DNA from: an uncultured Paracoccaceae bacterium
Lineage (GTDB): Bacteria > Pseudomonadota > Alphaproteobacteria > Rhodobacterales > Rhodobacteraceae
Direction of reading: 5' to 3'
Length of the DNA: 64,000 nt
Assembly (NCBI GenBank): GCA_947498415.1
Contig: CANMKB010000003.1
Coordinates: 124,001 to 188,000, forward strand
This document shows, in pieces, positions 51,798-62,200 of the stretch. The notes beneath the pieces are model-generated. The model did no database searches. It worked only from the letters and a program-made list of their open reading frames with translations, and was not told the origin of the DNA. A program made the translations under genes and the position numbers. Each line of letters opens with the position of its first letter. Position 1 is the stretch's first letter.

Positions 51798-54700
51798 ATG
51801 GCTGAACAAAGCAAGGCGCAGAACTGGACGGACAATGACATCGCTATCGTTGGGATGGCGGCGCATTTGCCGGGATCTGACACGCTGCAAGCGTATTGGG
51901 AAAACCTGCGTGATGGGGTGGAATCAATCACCCAACTTTCTGACGAAGAATTGCTGGAGGCGGGCGAAAGCCAATCCAAGCTGAAGCATAAAAACTATGT
52001 CAAAGCTGCGGCTATACTGAACGATTTTGATCACTTCGATGCAGAGTTCTTTGGCTTAAGCCCCAAAGAAGCTGCGATCATGGATCCCCAGCACCGTCAG
52101 TTTCTTGAGGTCAGTTGGGAAGCGTTAGAAAACGCAGGGCATATGCCCGAACACTTCGCCGGCCCCATTGGGGTTTTTGCCGGTTGTGGCATGGGCAGCT
52201 ACTTTTATTTCAATATCTGCTCGAACCGCGATCTTGTTGATAGCACAGGCATGTTCCTGTTGCGCCATACCGGCAATGACAAAGATTTCTTATCCACCCG
52301 TCTCAGCCATATCCTTGATCTTAAGGGGCCAAGCATCAACGTGCAGACAGCGTGTTCCACCTCATTGGTGGCCGCGCATTATGCCTGTCAGGCCTTGCTG
52401 AATGGTGAGTGCGACATGGCGCTTGCCGGTGGTGTCACAATCGAGCTGCCACACAAACGCGGCTATGTGTTCGAGGATGGTGAAATCCTGTCGCCAGATG
52501 GCCATTGCCACGCCTTTGATCACCGTGCCCAAGGCACTGTGTTTGGCAGCGGGGCAGGGGTGGTTGTGCTGCGTCGGATGAGCGACGCGTTGAAAGATGG
52601 CGATCATATCTGGGGGGTGATCCGTGGATCCGCCGTCAACAATGATGGCTCGGCCAAGGCTGGATATCTTGCCCCGTCAGTCGATGGCCAAGCCAATGCC
52701 ATCGCAGATGCGCAGGCCATTGCGGATGTCACTGCTGATACGATTGATTACGTGGAATGCCACGGCACCGGCACCTACTTGGGTGATCCGATTGAGGTCG
52801 CAGCCCTCACCGAAGCCTTTCGTGAAACCAGCGAAGACAGCGGATACTGCCGCATCGGGTCTGTCAAAACCAACATCGGCCATTTGGATACGGCAGCCGG
52901 CTCTGCCAGCCTGATCAAAACCGCACTATCGCTGCACCACAAACAATTGCCGCCAAGTCTGGGTTTCGAAAAGCCCAACCCGGCCATCGATTTCGAAACC
53001 TCACCGTTCAAAGTGAACCATACTCTGACCGATTGGGAGCCGTACAAAGGCCCTCGCCGTGCCGGGGTGAACTCTTTGGGTGTCGGCGGTACAAACGCGC
53101 ATGTGGTTCTCGAAGAGGCGCCCGTGCGCCCAGCTTCAGAAGAGGCCGATTGGCCCTTCCATCTGCTGACCATTTCGGGCCGCACAAACAAAGCGCTGGA
53201 CGCCAATGCCAAAGCACTGGCGGCACATCTACGCGCTCACCCAGAACAGCCGCTCGCAGATGTGGCCTATACATTGCAAAAGGGCCGCCGTGCCTTTGAA
53301 AAACGCCGAGTTGTTGTGGCGGAAAGCCATGACCAAGCCGCTGAATTGCTTGACGAAAACACACAACGCCGTGTGTTCTCGCATGTGGCTGATCACGAAA
53401 GCCCCGAAGTGGTGTTCATGTTCCCCGGTGGTGGGGCGCAATATGTGCGCATGGGGCAAGATCTGTATGAGACAGAGCCGGTCTTTCAGGAATGGATGGA
53501 CCGTGGCCTAGAGGTGTTGCAAAGCAAAGTCGATCACAACGTGCGTGGCCTGTGGCTTGCGGATGGTCTCAGCCCAGAGGATGCAGCCGATCGGCTTAAG
53601 CAACCTTCGCTGCAACTGCCGTTGATCATGATTGTGGAATATGCGCTGGCGCAGCTGATGCAAAGCTGGGGTGTCCGGCCTGCGGCTTTGGTCGGTCATT
53701 CCATGGGGGAAAACACCGCAGCTTGTTTGGCGGGGGTGATCTCCTTTGAAGATTGCATTGGCTTGGTTCTGTTGCGCGGGCAATTGTTTGATACGGTACC
53801 CGCGGGCGGTATGTTAAGCGTGCCGCTGTCGCAAGCAGCGCTGAAACCTTACATGAGTGATGTACTTGATATCGCTGGGGAAAATTCGGCTGAACTGACC
53901 GTTGTGTCAGGGCCACAAGCCGCATTGGATGCATTGCAAGACCGTTTAAGCAAAGATGAGATCGACGCACAGCGTATTCCGATTGATATCGCCGCCCATT
54001 CGAGAATGCTTGATCCCATCCTAAAGGATTTCGGGGACTATCTGCGCAGCATCCCACTCAATGCGCCACAGTTGCCGATCATTTCGAACAGGACAGGCGT
54101 GGCTCTTAGCGCCGAACAAGCGATGGACCCAGAATATTGGGTGCAGCACCTGCGCGGCACCGTGCGGTTTGCCGATTGCATCAGCACTTTGGCGCAAACC
54201 AAGGGCCGGATTTACATAGAGGTTGGACCGGGCAAAGCGCTGAGTTCTTTGGCGCGGATGCATAAGGACGTCGGGCCGGGCAAAACCTTATCTGCCTTGC
54301 GTCATCCTGACGAAGTAATCGAAGATGATCTTTATTTCATGGGGCTACTGGGCCAAATCTGGGCCTGTGGTGGCACGATTGATTGGGAACAGATCTGGGG
54401 AGAGGCACGGCGCAATAAGGTGATTTTGCCATCTTACCAATTCCAACGCAGCCGCTATTTCATCGAGCCCGGTAAAGCCGCCCTAGAGGCGAGCGAAGAG
54501 CTGATGCGCAGCGAGGATCTAGCCGACTGGGGATATCGCCCCGTTTGGGTGCCGCGTCTGGCGGAATGTGAAATCGACGTTGCGACAGAGCTGTCAAAGG
54601 CTGACAAACACAGCTGGTTGATCTTTGTTGATGACGGTGGTGTCGGCAGTGCATTGGCGACATCCCTCAAGACCGCTGGGCACGAGGTGTTTACCGTGAC

Positions 54701-57700
54701 GCCTGGGGATGCCTTTGGCAAACTCTCTGATACAGAATATGTGCTGGCCCCTGAACGGGGGCGCGAAGGTTATGATCAGCTGCTCGCCGATCTGATCGCC
54801 AGCGGCCATGCGCCCGACCGCATTGTACATCTGTGGCAGTTGACCAAAGATCAAAGCTTCCGACCGGGCAGCAGTTTCTTCCATCGCAATTTGGAACAAG
54901 GGTTTTATTCGCTCATGTTCTTGGGCCAAGCCATTGTAGATGAAAACCTACCGCGCCCCTTGCATATCACTTGTGTGACAAATGGGGCCGCAAAGGTACG
55001 TGGCGAAGCGCTTGAATATCCAGAGAAATCTACCATTCGAGGCCCTCTGGGCATTTTGCCCCGTGAAGTGCCGGGCGTGACCTGCGCCAGCATTGATGTT
55101 GAGGCTGATGCAAATCTACAAGAGCGACTGCTTGAAGATCTCACGGCCGCGCCGCAATCAGCACAGGTGGCCTATCGTGGCATTAAGCGATTTGAGCAGG
55201 AACAACGTTCGATCGAATTGATGGAACCGTCAGTGCTGCAATGGCTGCCCGGCGAAACTTATCTGATCACAGGTGGTTTTGGCGGTATTGGTGTATCGGT
55301 CGCACAAGAGATGCTCAGCGCGGGTGCGAACGTTGTCTTACAAACACGCAAAGCCCTACCTGACCGCTCTGAGTGGGAGCGAATCTTGCAATTCAGCGGT
55401 GCAAGCGATCGCATGGCCCGCCGGTTGCGCACTGTTCAATCGCTTGAAGCTTTGGCTGGCACGCTGTTGGTGGTCGACGCCGATGTGTGCAACATCGGAG
55501 AGATGCAGGCCGCCGTGGCAAAGGCCACGGAAACCTTTGGCACTATCAATGGCGTGATCCATGCCGCGGGTGTGATCGACGATGCTCCTCTGTTGGCGAA
55601 ATCCTCGGCCGAGGTCGAAGACGTTTTGGCGCCAAAGCTTCATGGTACACTTGTCTTGGATAAGGTGTTTGAGGATGGGGCACTCGATTGGCTTGTGCTT
55701 TTCTCATCTACATCCACAATCACAGCACCGGCCGGTCAGGTGGATTATGTGGCAGCCAATGAATTTTTGAATGCCTACGCACACGCGCGTGCCGGGGATG
55801 AAACCCGGGTGACCGCTGTGGATTGGGGCATTTGGGCAGATGTCGGGATGGCGGCTGACAGCATGGCTGATCGCACCGGAGAGACGCCAGCACCAGAAAC
55901 ACGCGATGTTGATGCACCGTTCTTGCAATCTGTTCAGGTCGAAAGTGATGGCACCATTGCCTTTAGCGCAGATCTAAACGCAACATCCTGTTGGATGCTT
56001 GAAGACCACCGTACCGCCATGGGCGATGCAATCTTGCCGGGCACCGGTTACTTAGAGCTGATCAGCGAAGCGGTTCGCGCCCTTGATGCAGATCGCGCCT
56101 ACGAGGTGCGTGACCTTATGTTCTTGCGCCCGTTCCACGTGATGGATGGGCACACCCGGACGCTCAAATTGCATTTGCGTCCGACGGATGCGGGATATGA
56201 TGTTGAAATTCTGGGTGACGTCCAAGACGGCTTTGTCATGCACGCGGAAGGCCGCGTTTCGATGGTGGCGCTTGCCAAGCCTCAACAAATAGACGCAACG
56301 GCCATTGCTGCAAGATGTGGCGACACGCTGCATGCGGCACCGGGCGATCGGTTGGACAGCCTCCAAGAGGCGCATTTGCAGTTTGGCCCCCACTGGAAGG
56401 TGCTCACCTCACAGGCGCTGGGCCATAAAGAAGGGCTTGCCGTGCTATCTCTGGACACGGCTTTGGCAAAAGACAGTCAGAATGTGTCTCTGCACCCTGG
56501 TTTGCTTGACCTTGGGACCGGTTGGGCAATGGGCCTGATCGAAGGCTACGGGGCACAAAACCTGTGGGTGCCGGTCAGCTATGGTGCGATGCGTCACTAC
56601 GGGACACTTCCGGCGGATATCGTCAGCTGGGTGAAACTGGTGGATGGATCGCGTGAAAACGGAACAGCGCGATTTGACGTGGTGTTGGCAGACCGTGATG
56701 GCAACAGTCTGGTCGAAGTGGATGGGCTAACGATTAAGCGCATGGATGGCAGTTTTGCTCTCGATGCTCTTCCGGTGCCATCCGCCTCAGAAATCATTCG
56801 TGGACATGCGGCTGAAGCCACACAACCTTTGTCTCCGAATGAGTTGAGATTACAGCATAATTTGTCTCAGGGTATTCCCGCGGATCAGGGCCCAGATGCT
56901 TTGCGGCGTGCAATGGGCTCTGGGCTGTCGCAGGTTGTGGTATCGTCTTTACCGCTTGAAGGCCTACTGGCGCAAATGGATGTGCGCGATCAGGCCGATG
57001 GATCAGAAACGCAAGGCTTTGAACGCCCCGATCTAGAGTCTGACTTTGTCGCTCCAACCAATGATGTGGAACGCACACTTGCCGGATTCTGGCAAGATTT
57101 GCTGGGGGTCGAACAAGTCGGCATCCACGACAGTTTCTTTGATCTGGGCGGTCATTCTTTGATCGCGGTGCGTCTGTTTTCGATGGTCAAGAAAGCCTAC
57201 AAAATTGATTTCCCAATTTCTGTTTTGTTTGAGGCCCCGACGATCGAACAATGTGCTGGATTGATCCTGGATCGGATTGGTCCACAGGATGAAACATCAG
57301 ACGAAACTCCTGATGCGCCAGCCGTCCCGGAACGTCGGTACACACACCTTGTTCCGATGCATGCGTTGGGCGCAAAAGACAGCCGTAAAACGCCGTTCTT
57401 TTTGGTGGCCGGGATGTATGGCAACGTGTTGAACCTACGTCATCTGGCGCATTTGATTGGCGCAGATCGACCCTTTTATGGGCTTCAGGCCCGTGGATTG
57501 TTTGGGGATGTCGCCCCACATGATGACCTAGTGGAAGCAGCACGCGATTACATCGCAGAGATGAAACAGGTGCAGCCGTTTGGCCCCTATATGATCGGTG
57601 GGTTTTCAGGAGGTGGTATCACCGCCTATGAAATTGCCCATCAACTCGAAGCGATGGGGGATGAGGTCTCACTTGTTGTGATGCTTGATACGCCTTTGCC

Positions 57701-58202
57701 GATCCGCCGCGAGTTGTCGCGACCAGATCGTTTGAAAATCAAACAGTTAGAATTCAAAGAACAGGGGCTTGGGTATCTCTATCGCTGGGTGAAAAACCGC
57801 GTGATGTGGGAAATCAACAAACGTCGTGCCCCTGAAATCACCGAAGATCCGGCGGGCGCTCAGTTCCATAATGCGGAAATCGAAGCTGCCTTTCTAGATG
57901 CGTTGACCCGCTATCAGGTTCAACCGTGGTCGGGTCGCGTCGCCTTGTATCGCCCGCCTATGGTGGGCAAATGGCAGGTGGCCAACGATCGCTGGGTCGA
58001 TCACCAACGGGCCTATGTTCTGCACGACAATGATTGGGGACAATGGCTGTCTGATTTAACGGTGCAAGAAGTGCCCGGCGATCATGACAGCATGGTTCTT
58101 GAACCCAACGTGCGTGTTCTGGCAGCCCATATCCGCAAAACCATCGAGGCGGCAGAACAAGCCGCGCAAGTTGTTGTGCCTTTCCGAAAGGTGGCCGAAT
58201 GA
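51798..58202 (+). CDS. Type I polyketide synthase, one module: KS-AT-KR-DH-ACP-TE
   Basis: 2134 residues. KS (about 12-440) with Cys186 in TACSTS, ECHGTGT and KTNIGH; AT (about 530-850) with Ser635 in VGHSMGE and IAAHSRML at the place that often reports substrate choice; KR (about 960-1360) with GGFGGIG and Ser1304/Tyr1317; DH (about 1380-1680) with His1404 in LEDHRTAMGDAILPG (one residue longer than the usual HxxxGxxxxP) and Asp1571 in HPGLLDLG; ACP with Ser1787 in DLGGHSL; TE with Ser1937 in GFSGGG and His2096 in PGDHDSM. The DH follows the KR, the reverse of most modules. There is no ER or methyltransferase domain. Its stop overlaps the next GT2 start (ATGA). The terminal TE suggests release of a short reduced acyl chain, perhaps iteratively built. 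Confidence 0.93.
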   Translation: MAEQSKAQNWTDNDIAIVGMAAHLPGSDTLQAYWENLRDGVESITQLSDEELLEAGESQSKLKHKNYVKAAAILNDFDHFDAEFFGLSPKEAAIMDPQHRQFLEVSWEALENAGHMPEHFAGPIGVFAGCGMGSYFYFNICSNRDLVDSTGMFLLRHTGNDKDFLSTRLSHILDLKGPSINVQTACSTSLVAAHYACQALLNGECDMALAGGVTIELPHKRGYVFEDGEILSPDGHCHAFDHRAQGTVFGSGAGVVVLRRMSDALKDGDHIWGVIRGSAVNNDGSAKAGYLAPSVDGQANAIADAQAIADVTADTIDYVECHGTGTYLGDPIEVAALTEAFRETSEDSGYCRIGSVKTNIGHLDTAAGSASLIKTALSLHHKQLPPSLGFEKPNPAIDFETSPFKVNHTLTDWEPYKGPRRAGVNSLGVGGTNAHVVLEEAPVRPASEEADWPFHLLTISGRTNKALDANAKALAAHLRAHPEQPLADVAYTLQKGRRAFEKRRVVVAESHDQAAELLDENTQRRVFSHVADHESPEVVFMFPGGGAQYVRMGQDLYETEPVFQEWMDRGLEVLQSKVDHNVRGLWLADGLSPEDAADRLKQPSLQLPLIMIVEYALAQLMQSWGVRPAALVGHSMGENTAACLAGVISFEDCIGLVLLRGQLFDTVPAGGMLSVPLSQAALKPYMSDVLDIAGENSAELTVVSGPQAALDALQDRLSKDEIDAQRIPIDIAAHSRMLDPILKDFGDYLRSIPLNAPQLPIISNRTGVALSAEQAMDPEYWVQHLRGTVRFADCISTLAQTKGRIYIEVGPGKALSSLARMHKDVGPGKTLSALRHPDEVIEDDLYFMGLLGQIWACGGTIDWEQIWGEARRNKVILPSYQFQRSRYFIEPGKAALEASEELMRSEDLADWGYRPVWVPRLAECEIDVATELSKADKHSWLIFVDDGGVGSALATSLKTAGHEVFTVTPGDAFGKLSDTEYVLAPERGREGYDQLLADLIASGHAPDRIVHLWQLTKDQSFRPGSSFFHRNLEQGFYSLMFLGQAIVDENLPRPLHITCVTNGAAKVRGEALEYPEKSTIRGPLGILPREVPGVTCASIDVEADANLQERLLEDLTAAPQSAQVAYRGIKRFEQEQRSIELMEPSVLQWLPGETYLITGGFGGIGVSVAQEMLSAGANVVLQTRKALPDRSEWERILQFSGASDRMARRLRTVQSLEALAGTLLVVDADVCNIGEMQAAVAKATETFGTINGVIHAAGVIDDAPLLAKSSAEVEDVLAPKLHGTLVLDKVFEDGALDWLVLFSSTSTITAPAGQVDYVAANEFLNAYAHARAGDETRVTAVDWGIWADVGMAADSMADRTGETPAPETRDVDAPFLQSVQVESDGTIAFSADLNATSCWMLEDHRTAMGDAILPGTGYLELISEAVRALDADRAYEVRDLMFLRPFHVMDGHTRTLKLHLRPTDAGYDVEILGDVQDGFVMHAEGRVSMVALAKPQQIDATAIAARCGDTLHAAPGDRLDSLQEAHLQFGPHWKVLTSQALGHKEGLAVLSLDTALAKDSQNVSLHPGLLDLGTGWAMGLIEGYGAQNLWVPVSYGAMRHYGTLPADIVSWVKLVDGSRENGTARFDVVLADRDGNSLVEVDGLTIKRMDGSFALDALPVPSASEIIRGHAAEATQPLSPNELRLQHNLSQGIPADQGPDALRRAMGSGLSQVVVSSLPLEGLLAQMDVRDQADGSETQGFERPDLESDFVAPTNDVERTLAGFWQDLLGVEQVGIHDSFFDLGGHSLIAVRLFSMVKKAYKIDFPISVLFEAPTIEQCAGLILDRIGPQDETSDETPDAPAVPERRYTHLVPMHALGAKDSRKTPFFLVAGMYGNVLNLRHLAHLIGADRPFYGLQARGLFGDVAPHDDLVEAARDYIAEMKQVQPFGPYMIGGFSGGGITAYEIAHQLEAMGDEVSLVVMLDTPLPIRRELSRPDRLKIKQLEFKEQGLGYLYRWVKNRVMWEINKRRAPEITEDPAGAQFHNAEIEAAFLDALTRYQVQPWSGRVALYRPPMVGKWQVANDRWVDHQRAYVLHDNDWGQWLSDLTVQEVPGDHDSMVLEPNVRVLAAHIRKTIEAAEQAAQVVVPFRKVAE

Positions 58203-59224
58203 CTCAACCGCGCATCCTGACGATCATTCTGAACTACCGAACCCCCGATATGACCATCGAGGCCGCAGAGGCAGCCCTGCGGGAACTGTCGGGTCTGAAC
58301 GCCTCTATCTTGATTGTTGATAATGACAGCGGCGATGGTTCGTTTGAACAAATGACCGCTGCGGTGGCCCAAAAAGGCTGGGATGACGCAAACGTTGAGG
58401 TCGTTCAGTCTGGGCGCAATGGTGGTTTTGGGGCTGGCAACAACTATGGCATCCGCCAAGGGTTTGCCCGGTCAAAATCTACACCTGATTACGTGTATAT
58501 TCTGAATTCAGATGCCTTCCCTGACAAGGGATCCATCAAGGCCTTGCTGGATCACTTGATGGCCAATCCCAAAACGGGAATGGCAGGGAGCTACATTCAT
58601 GGCCCAGATGGTGGCCCGCATCTCACGGCCTTTCGGTTTCCATCTATCGCAGGCGAACTTGAGGGCGCCGCAAAATTAGGCCCGATCAGTCGGCTGTTGA
58701 AAAACCATATCGTACCGTTGCCGATCCCTGATCACACCTGCAAGGTCGATTGGTTGGCGGGCGCATCGATGATGATGCGCCGTGAGGTGCTCGAAGACAT
58801 CGGCTTGTTTGACGAAACGTTCTTTTTGTATTTCGAAGAAACAGACCTGTGCCGCCGTGCCGCGTTGGCCGGGTGGGATACGGTTTATGTGCGTGAAAGC
58901 GAAGTGACCCATATCGGTTCTGTTTCAACCGGTATGAAAACTTGGAAGCGTATTCCAAAATTCTGGCTCGACAGCCGTCTACATTACTTTGTGCGCAACC
59001 ATGGCGTCGGCTATGCCGCGCTGGCGACTTTCGCCCATATTACAGGCGGTTGCATTGCGCGGCTGCGGGCCATTGTTCAACGTAAATCCTTACGCGAGCC
59101 GCAATATTTCCTCATTGATCTGGCATCACATGCCTTAACGTCGGCGCTTTCCGGTCAGGCAAAGCGTCCGAGGCAGATCACATTTCCTGACGGGGGACCC
59201 CCGCAAAAGGGAGAGCAAATATGA
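58199..59224 (+). CDS. GT2 family glycosyltransferase (rhamnosyltransferase-like)
   Basis: 341 residues. ILTIILNYRTPDMT and LIVDNDSGDGS, the GGFGAGNNYGIRQG loop, DxD-like LNSDAFPDKG, and the FLYFEETDLCRRAALAGW motif of the WcaE/rhamnosyl GT2 group. It overlaps both the PKS stop and the NRPS start by ATGA, so it is made in step with the two megasynthases and probably adds a sugar to their product or to its carrier glycan. Confidence 0.88.
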   Translation: MTQPRILTIILNYRTPDMTIEAAEAALRELSGLNASILIVDNDSGDGSFEQMTAAVAQKGWDDANVEVVQSGRNGGFGAGNNYGIRQGFARSKSTPDYVYILNSDAFPDKGSIKALLDHLMANPKTGMAGSYIHGPDGGPHLTAFRFPSIAGELEGAAKLGPISRLLKNHIVPLPIPDHTCKVDWLAGASMMMRREVLEDIGLFDETFFLYFEETDLCRRAALAGWDTVYVRESEVTHIGSVSTGMKTWKRIPKFWLDSRLHYFVRNHGVGYAALATFAHITGGCIARLRAIVQRKSLREPQYFLIDLASHALTSALSGQAKRPRQITFPDGGPPQKGEQI

Positions 59225-62200
59225 ATAATCCTGGCAATTCTGCCACTGCGCCGCAAAGCGCGTTGTTTATCGGAAACGAGTCGCTCTTGGTGCAATGCGC
59301 CGAGATCTGGCAGCGTGCCGGCCATAGAATTGCCATGATTGTCACCCGCAATCCCGAGATCGCAGACTGGGCGCAATCTCATCATATCGCGGTGGTGCAT
59401 CATTCAGAAAACCTTGCAGACCTGCGCATCGATGGCGATTTTGATTGGCTGCTGAGTGTCGCAAACCTGCAGATCATTCCAGACGAGCTTTTGGCGAGTG
59501 CCAAGCAAGGTGCAGTGAATTTTCATGATGGGCCTTTGCCAGCCTATGCTGGTCTCAACGCTCCAGTTTGGGCACGGATGCAGGGCGAGGCGCAGCACGG
59601 CATCACATGGCATTTGATATCAGAAGGTGTCGACGAAGGTGATATTCTGGTGCAGCGCCAGTTTGATATACGTGACAGCGACACAGCGCTGACGCTGAAC
59701 ACCAAATGTTTCGAAGCCGCAATGGATAGTTTTCCAGAGGTCGTTCAGGCTTTGGAAAACAATGCGCAACCTCGTACGCCTCAGAACCTGCAAGAACGCA
59801 GTTATTATGGCCTAAAAGCCCGCCCGGATGCGGCAGGGCGACTTGATTTTCGCAAAACTAGCGCAGAGCTGGTCGCGCTTGTACGAGCGTTGGATCATGG
59901 TCCCTACCTAAACCCGCTCAGCTGCCCAAAACTATCCGTCGCCGGAGACATTTTACTCGTTGGCGGGGCCGAAGCGACCACGGGCCAAGGCACGGCGGGG
60001 CACGTTTTGGCGGTGACACCCAAGACCGTGATCGTCGCTACGCGTGACGGTGCGGTTGAGTTGACTGGGCTAACCACTCAGACCGGAGCAGAGATTTCCG
60101 TTGATACGAAAGTATCAGTTGGGCAAGTCCTCTCGTCCGTTGAAAAACCTGATGCTTTAAATGCGGCTTTGGGCAAAGTGGCACAGCATGATGCGTTTTG
60201 GCGCAAGTGGCTGGTGGATTTCGATCCCTGTAAATTGCCTTTGCTGCACCATACACAGGAACAACCGGATTGGGTCAGCCTCAAGCTGGATACGCCATCT
60301 GATATGTCGGTGGCTGCACAGGTTGCCGCCGTCGGGATGTTTGTGAGGGCAAGCGGTACAGAGAACACCCCGCAACTGGCCTACGTGCCTGAGGGCATGA
60401 GCAAAGCAGCGGGCTATCTGTCGACTTGGGTGCCTGTTGGGGTTCATGTTGCGCCAGATGCAGAATTGGCCGAAGTCATTGCAATGGCGCAGGCGTCTTG
60501 TGATCTGCTTTCCACCAAAGATACGTTTGCGCTTGATATTGTTGCGCGTGACCCAGCGCTGAATGCTTTTGATACACCTGATATTGCCGTCATCACTGAC
60601 CCAGATGCGCTGCCCGTCGAAGGTGCCGCATTAAATATCATGGCAACCGGCGGCGCGTTGCGTCTGCGCTATAACCGTAATCGGCTTGAAGAAAACCACG
60701 CCGCGCGTTTGGCTGCGCGTCTTGAACTTATCGCGGCGCAGGTTCATGCGGGGCAGGGCTGTGTAAAAGGCGTGCAATGCCTGCCTGATGCAGAGCGTCA
60801 CGCACTTCTTTCTGAGTGGAACCAAACCGATACCCCGGTTAACTTCGATGTCACGATCCCGCAGCTGATTGCCGATCAAGCGGCACGCAGCCCAGAGGCC
60901 ACCGCCGTTGTGTTTGAACACCAACAGCTGACCTACGCAGAACTTGAGACCCGCGCCAATCAAACCGCGCAGGTGTTGCGTGACATGGGCGTGGCCAAGG
61001 GCGATATCGTGGGTGTGCATTGCAATCGCTCGATTGACTTGGTGGTGGCGTGCATCGCTGCGATGAAAGCCGGGGCGGCTTACTTGCCGCTTGATCCGGG
61101 TTTCCCAGCGGATCGTATCGCGCTTTATATCGAAGACAGCGCAACGAAGTTTATCGTTTCGCAGTCTCAGATTGCACAAGATTTGCCATCTTCGGATGCG
61201 CACATTTTATTGTTGGATAGCGATCCTCGTATCGCAAAGGCGCCAGACCAAACGCCAAGCGGCGCGGCTGAGGGCCATGATCTTGCGTATCTGATCTTCA
61301 CCTCCGGTTCGACCGGACGCCCCAAAGGCGTGATGGTAGAGCACCGCAATGTTGTGAATTTCTTTGCAGGTATGGATCAACGCATTTCCCACGATCCGGC
61401 TGGCACGTGGATGGCTGTGACCAGCCTTTCGTTTGATATTTCAGTGCTTGAGCTGTTTTACACGCTGGCGCGTGGCTTTAAGCTGGTGATCTCTGGCGAT
61501 GAAAGCGCCACTCAGATCTCTGATGGCCCCGTTGGAACCGGCAATGCCGATGCCCGCGGAATGGATTTCAGCGTGTACTATTGGGGCAGCGACGACACCG
61601 TTGGTGAAAACAAATACGAGTTGCTGCTTGAGGGCGCGAAATTTGCCGACCAAAACGGGTTTTGTGCTGTCTGGACACCAGAGCGCCATTTCCACGCCTT
61701 TGGCGGAGCGTATCCAAACCCATCCGTGACGGGCGCTGCTGTGGCTGCTGTCACCAACAATATTGCGGTTCGCGCGGGCAGCTGCGTCGCGCCGCTCCAT
61801 CACACCGCGCGCATCGCTGAAGAGTGGGCTGTGGTGGATAACCTAACGAACGGTCGTACAGGCCTTGCGATTGCAAGCGGCTGGCAGCCTGATGATTTCG
61901 TATTGCGCCCAGAAAACACACCGCCCCACAATAAGGTGGCGATGTTTGAGCAAATTCGCGACCTGCGAAAGTTGTGGGCGGGAGAAGCCGTTGAATTTCC
62001 ACGTCAAAATGGCGAAATGCATGCGGTTGTCACCCAGCCGCGCCCAGTGTCGGCGGCACCTGACATCTGGGTGACCACAGCGGGTAATCCAGAAACCTGG
62101 AAAGATGCGGGGCGCAATGGTGCGCATATTTTGACCCATCTGTTGGGCCAAAGCATTGATGAGGTGGCAGAGAAAATCAAACTCTACCATGCGGCTTTGA

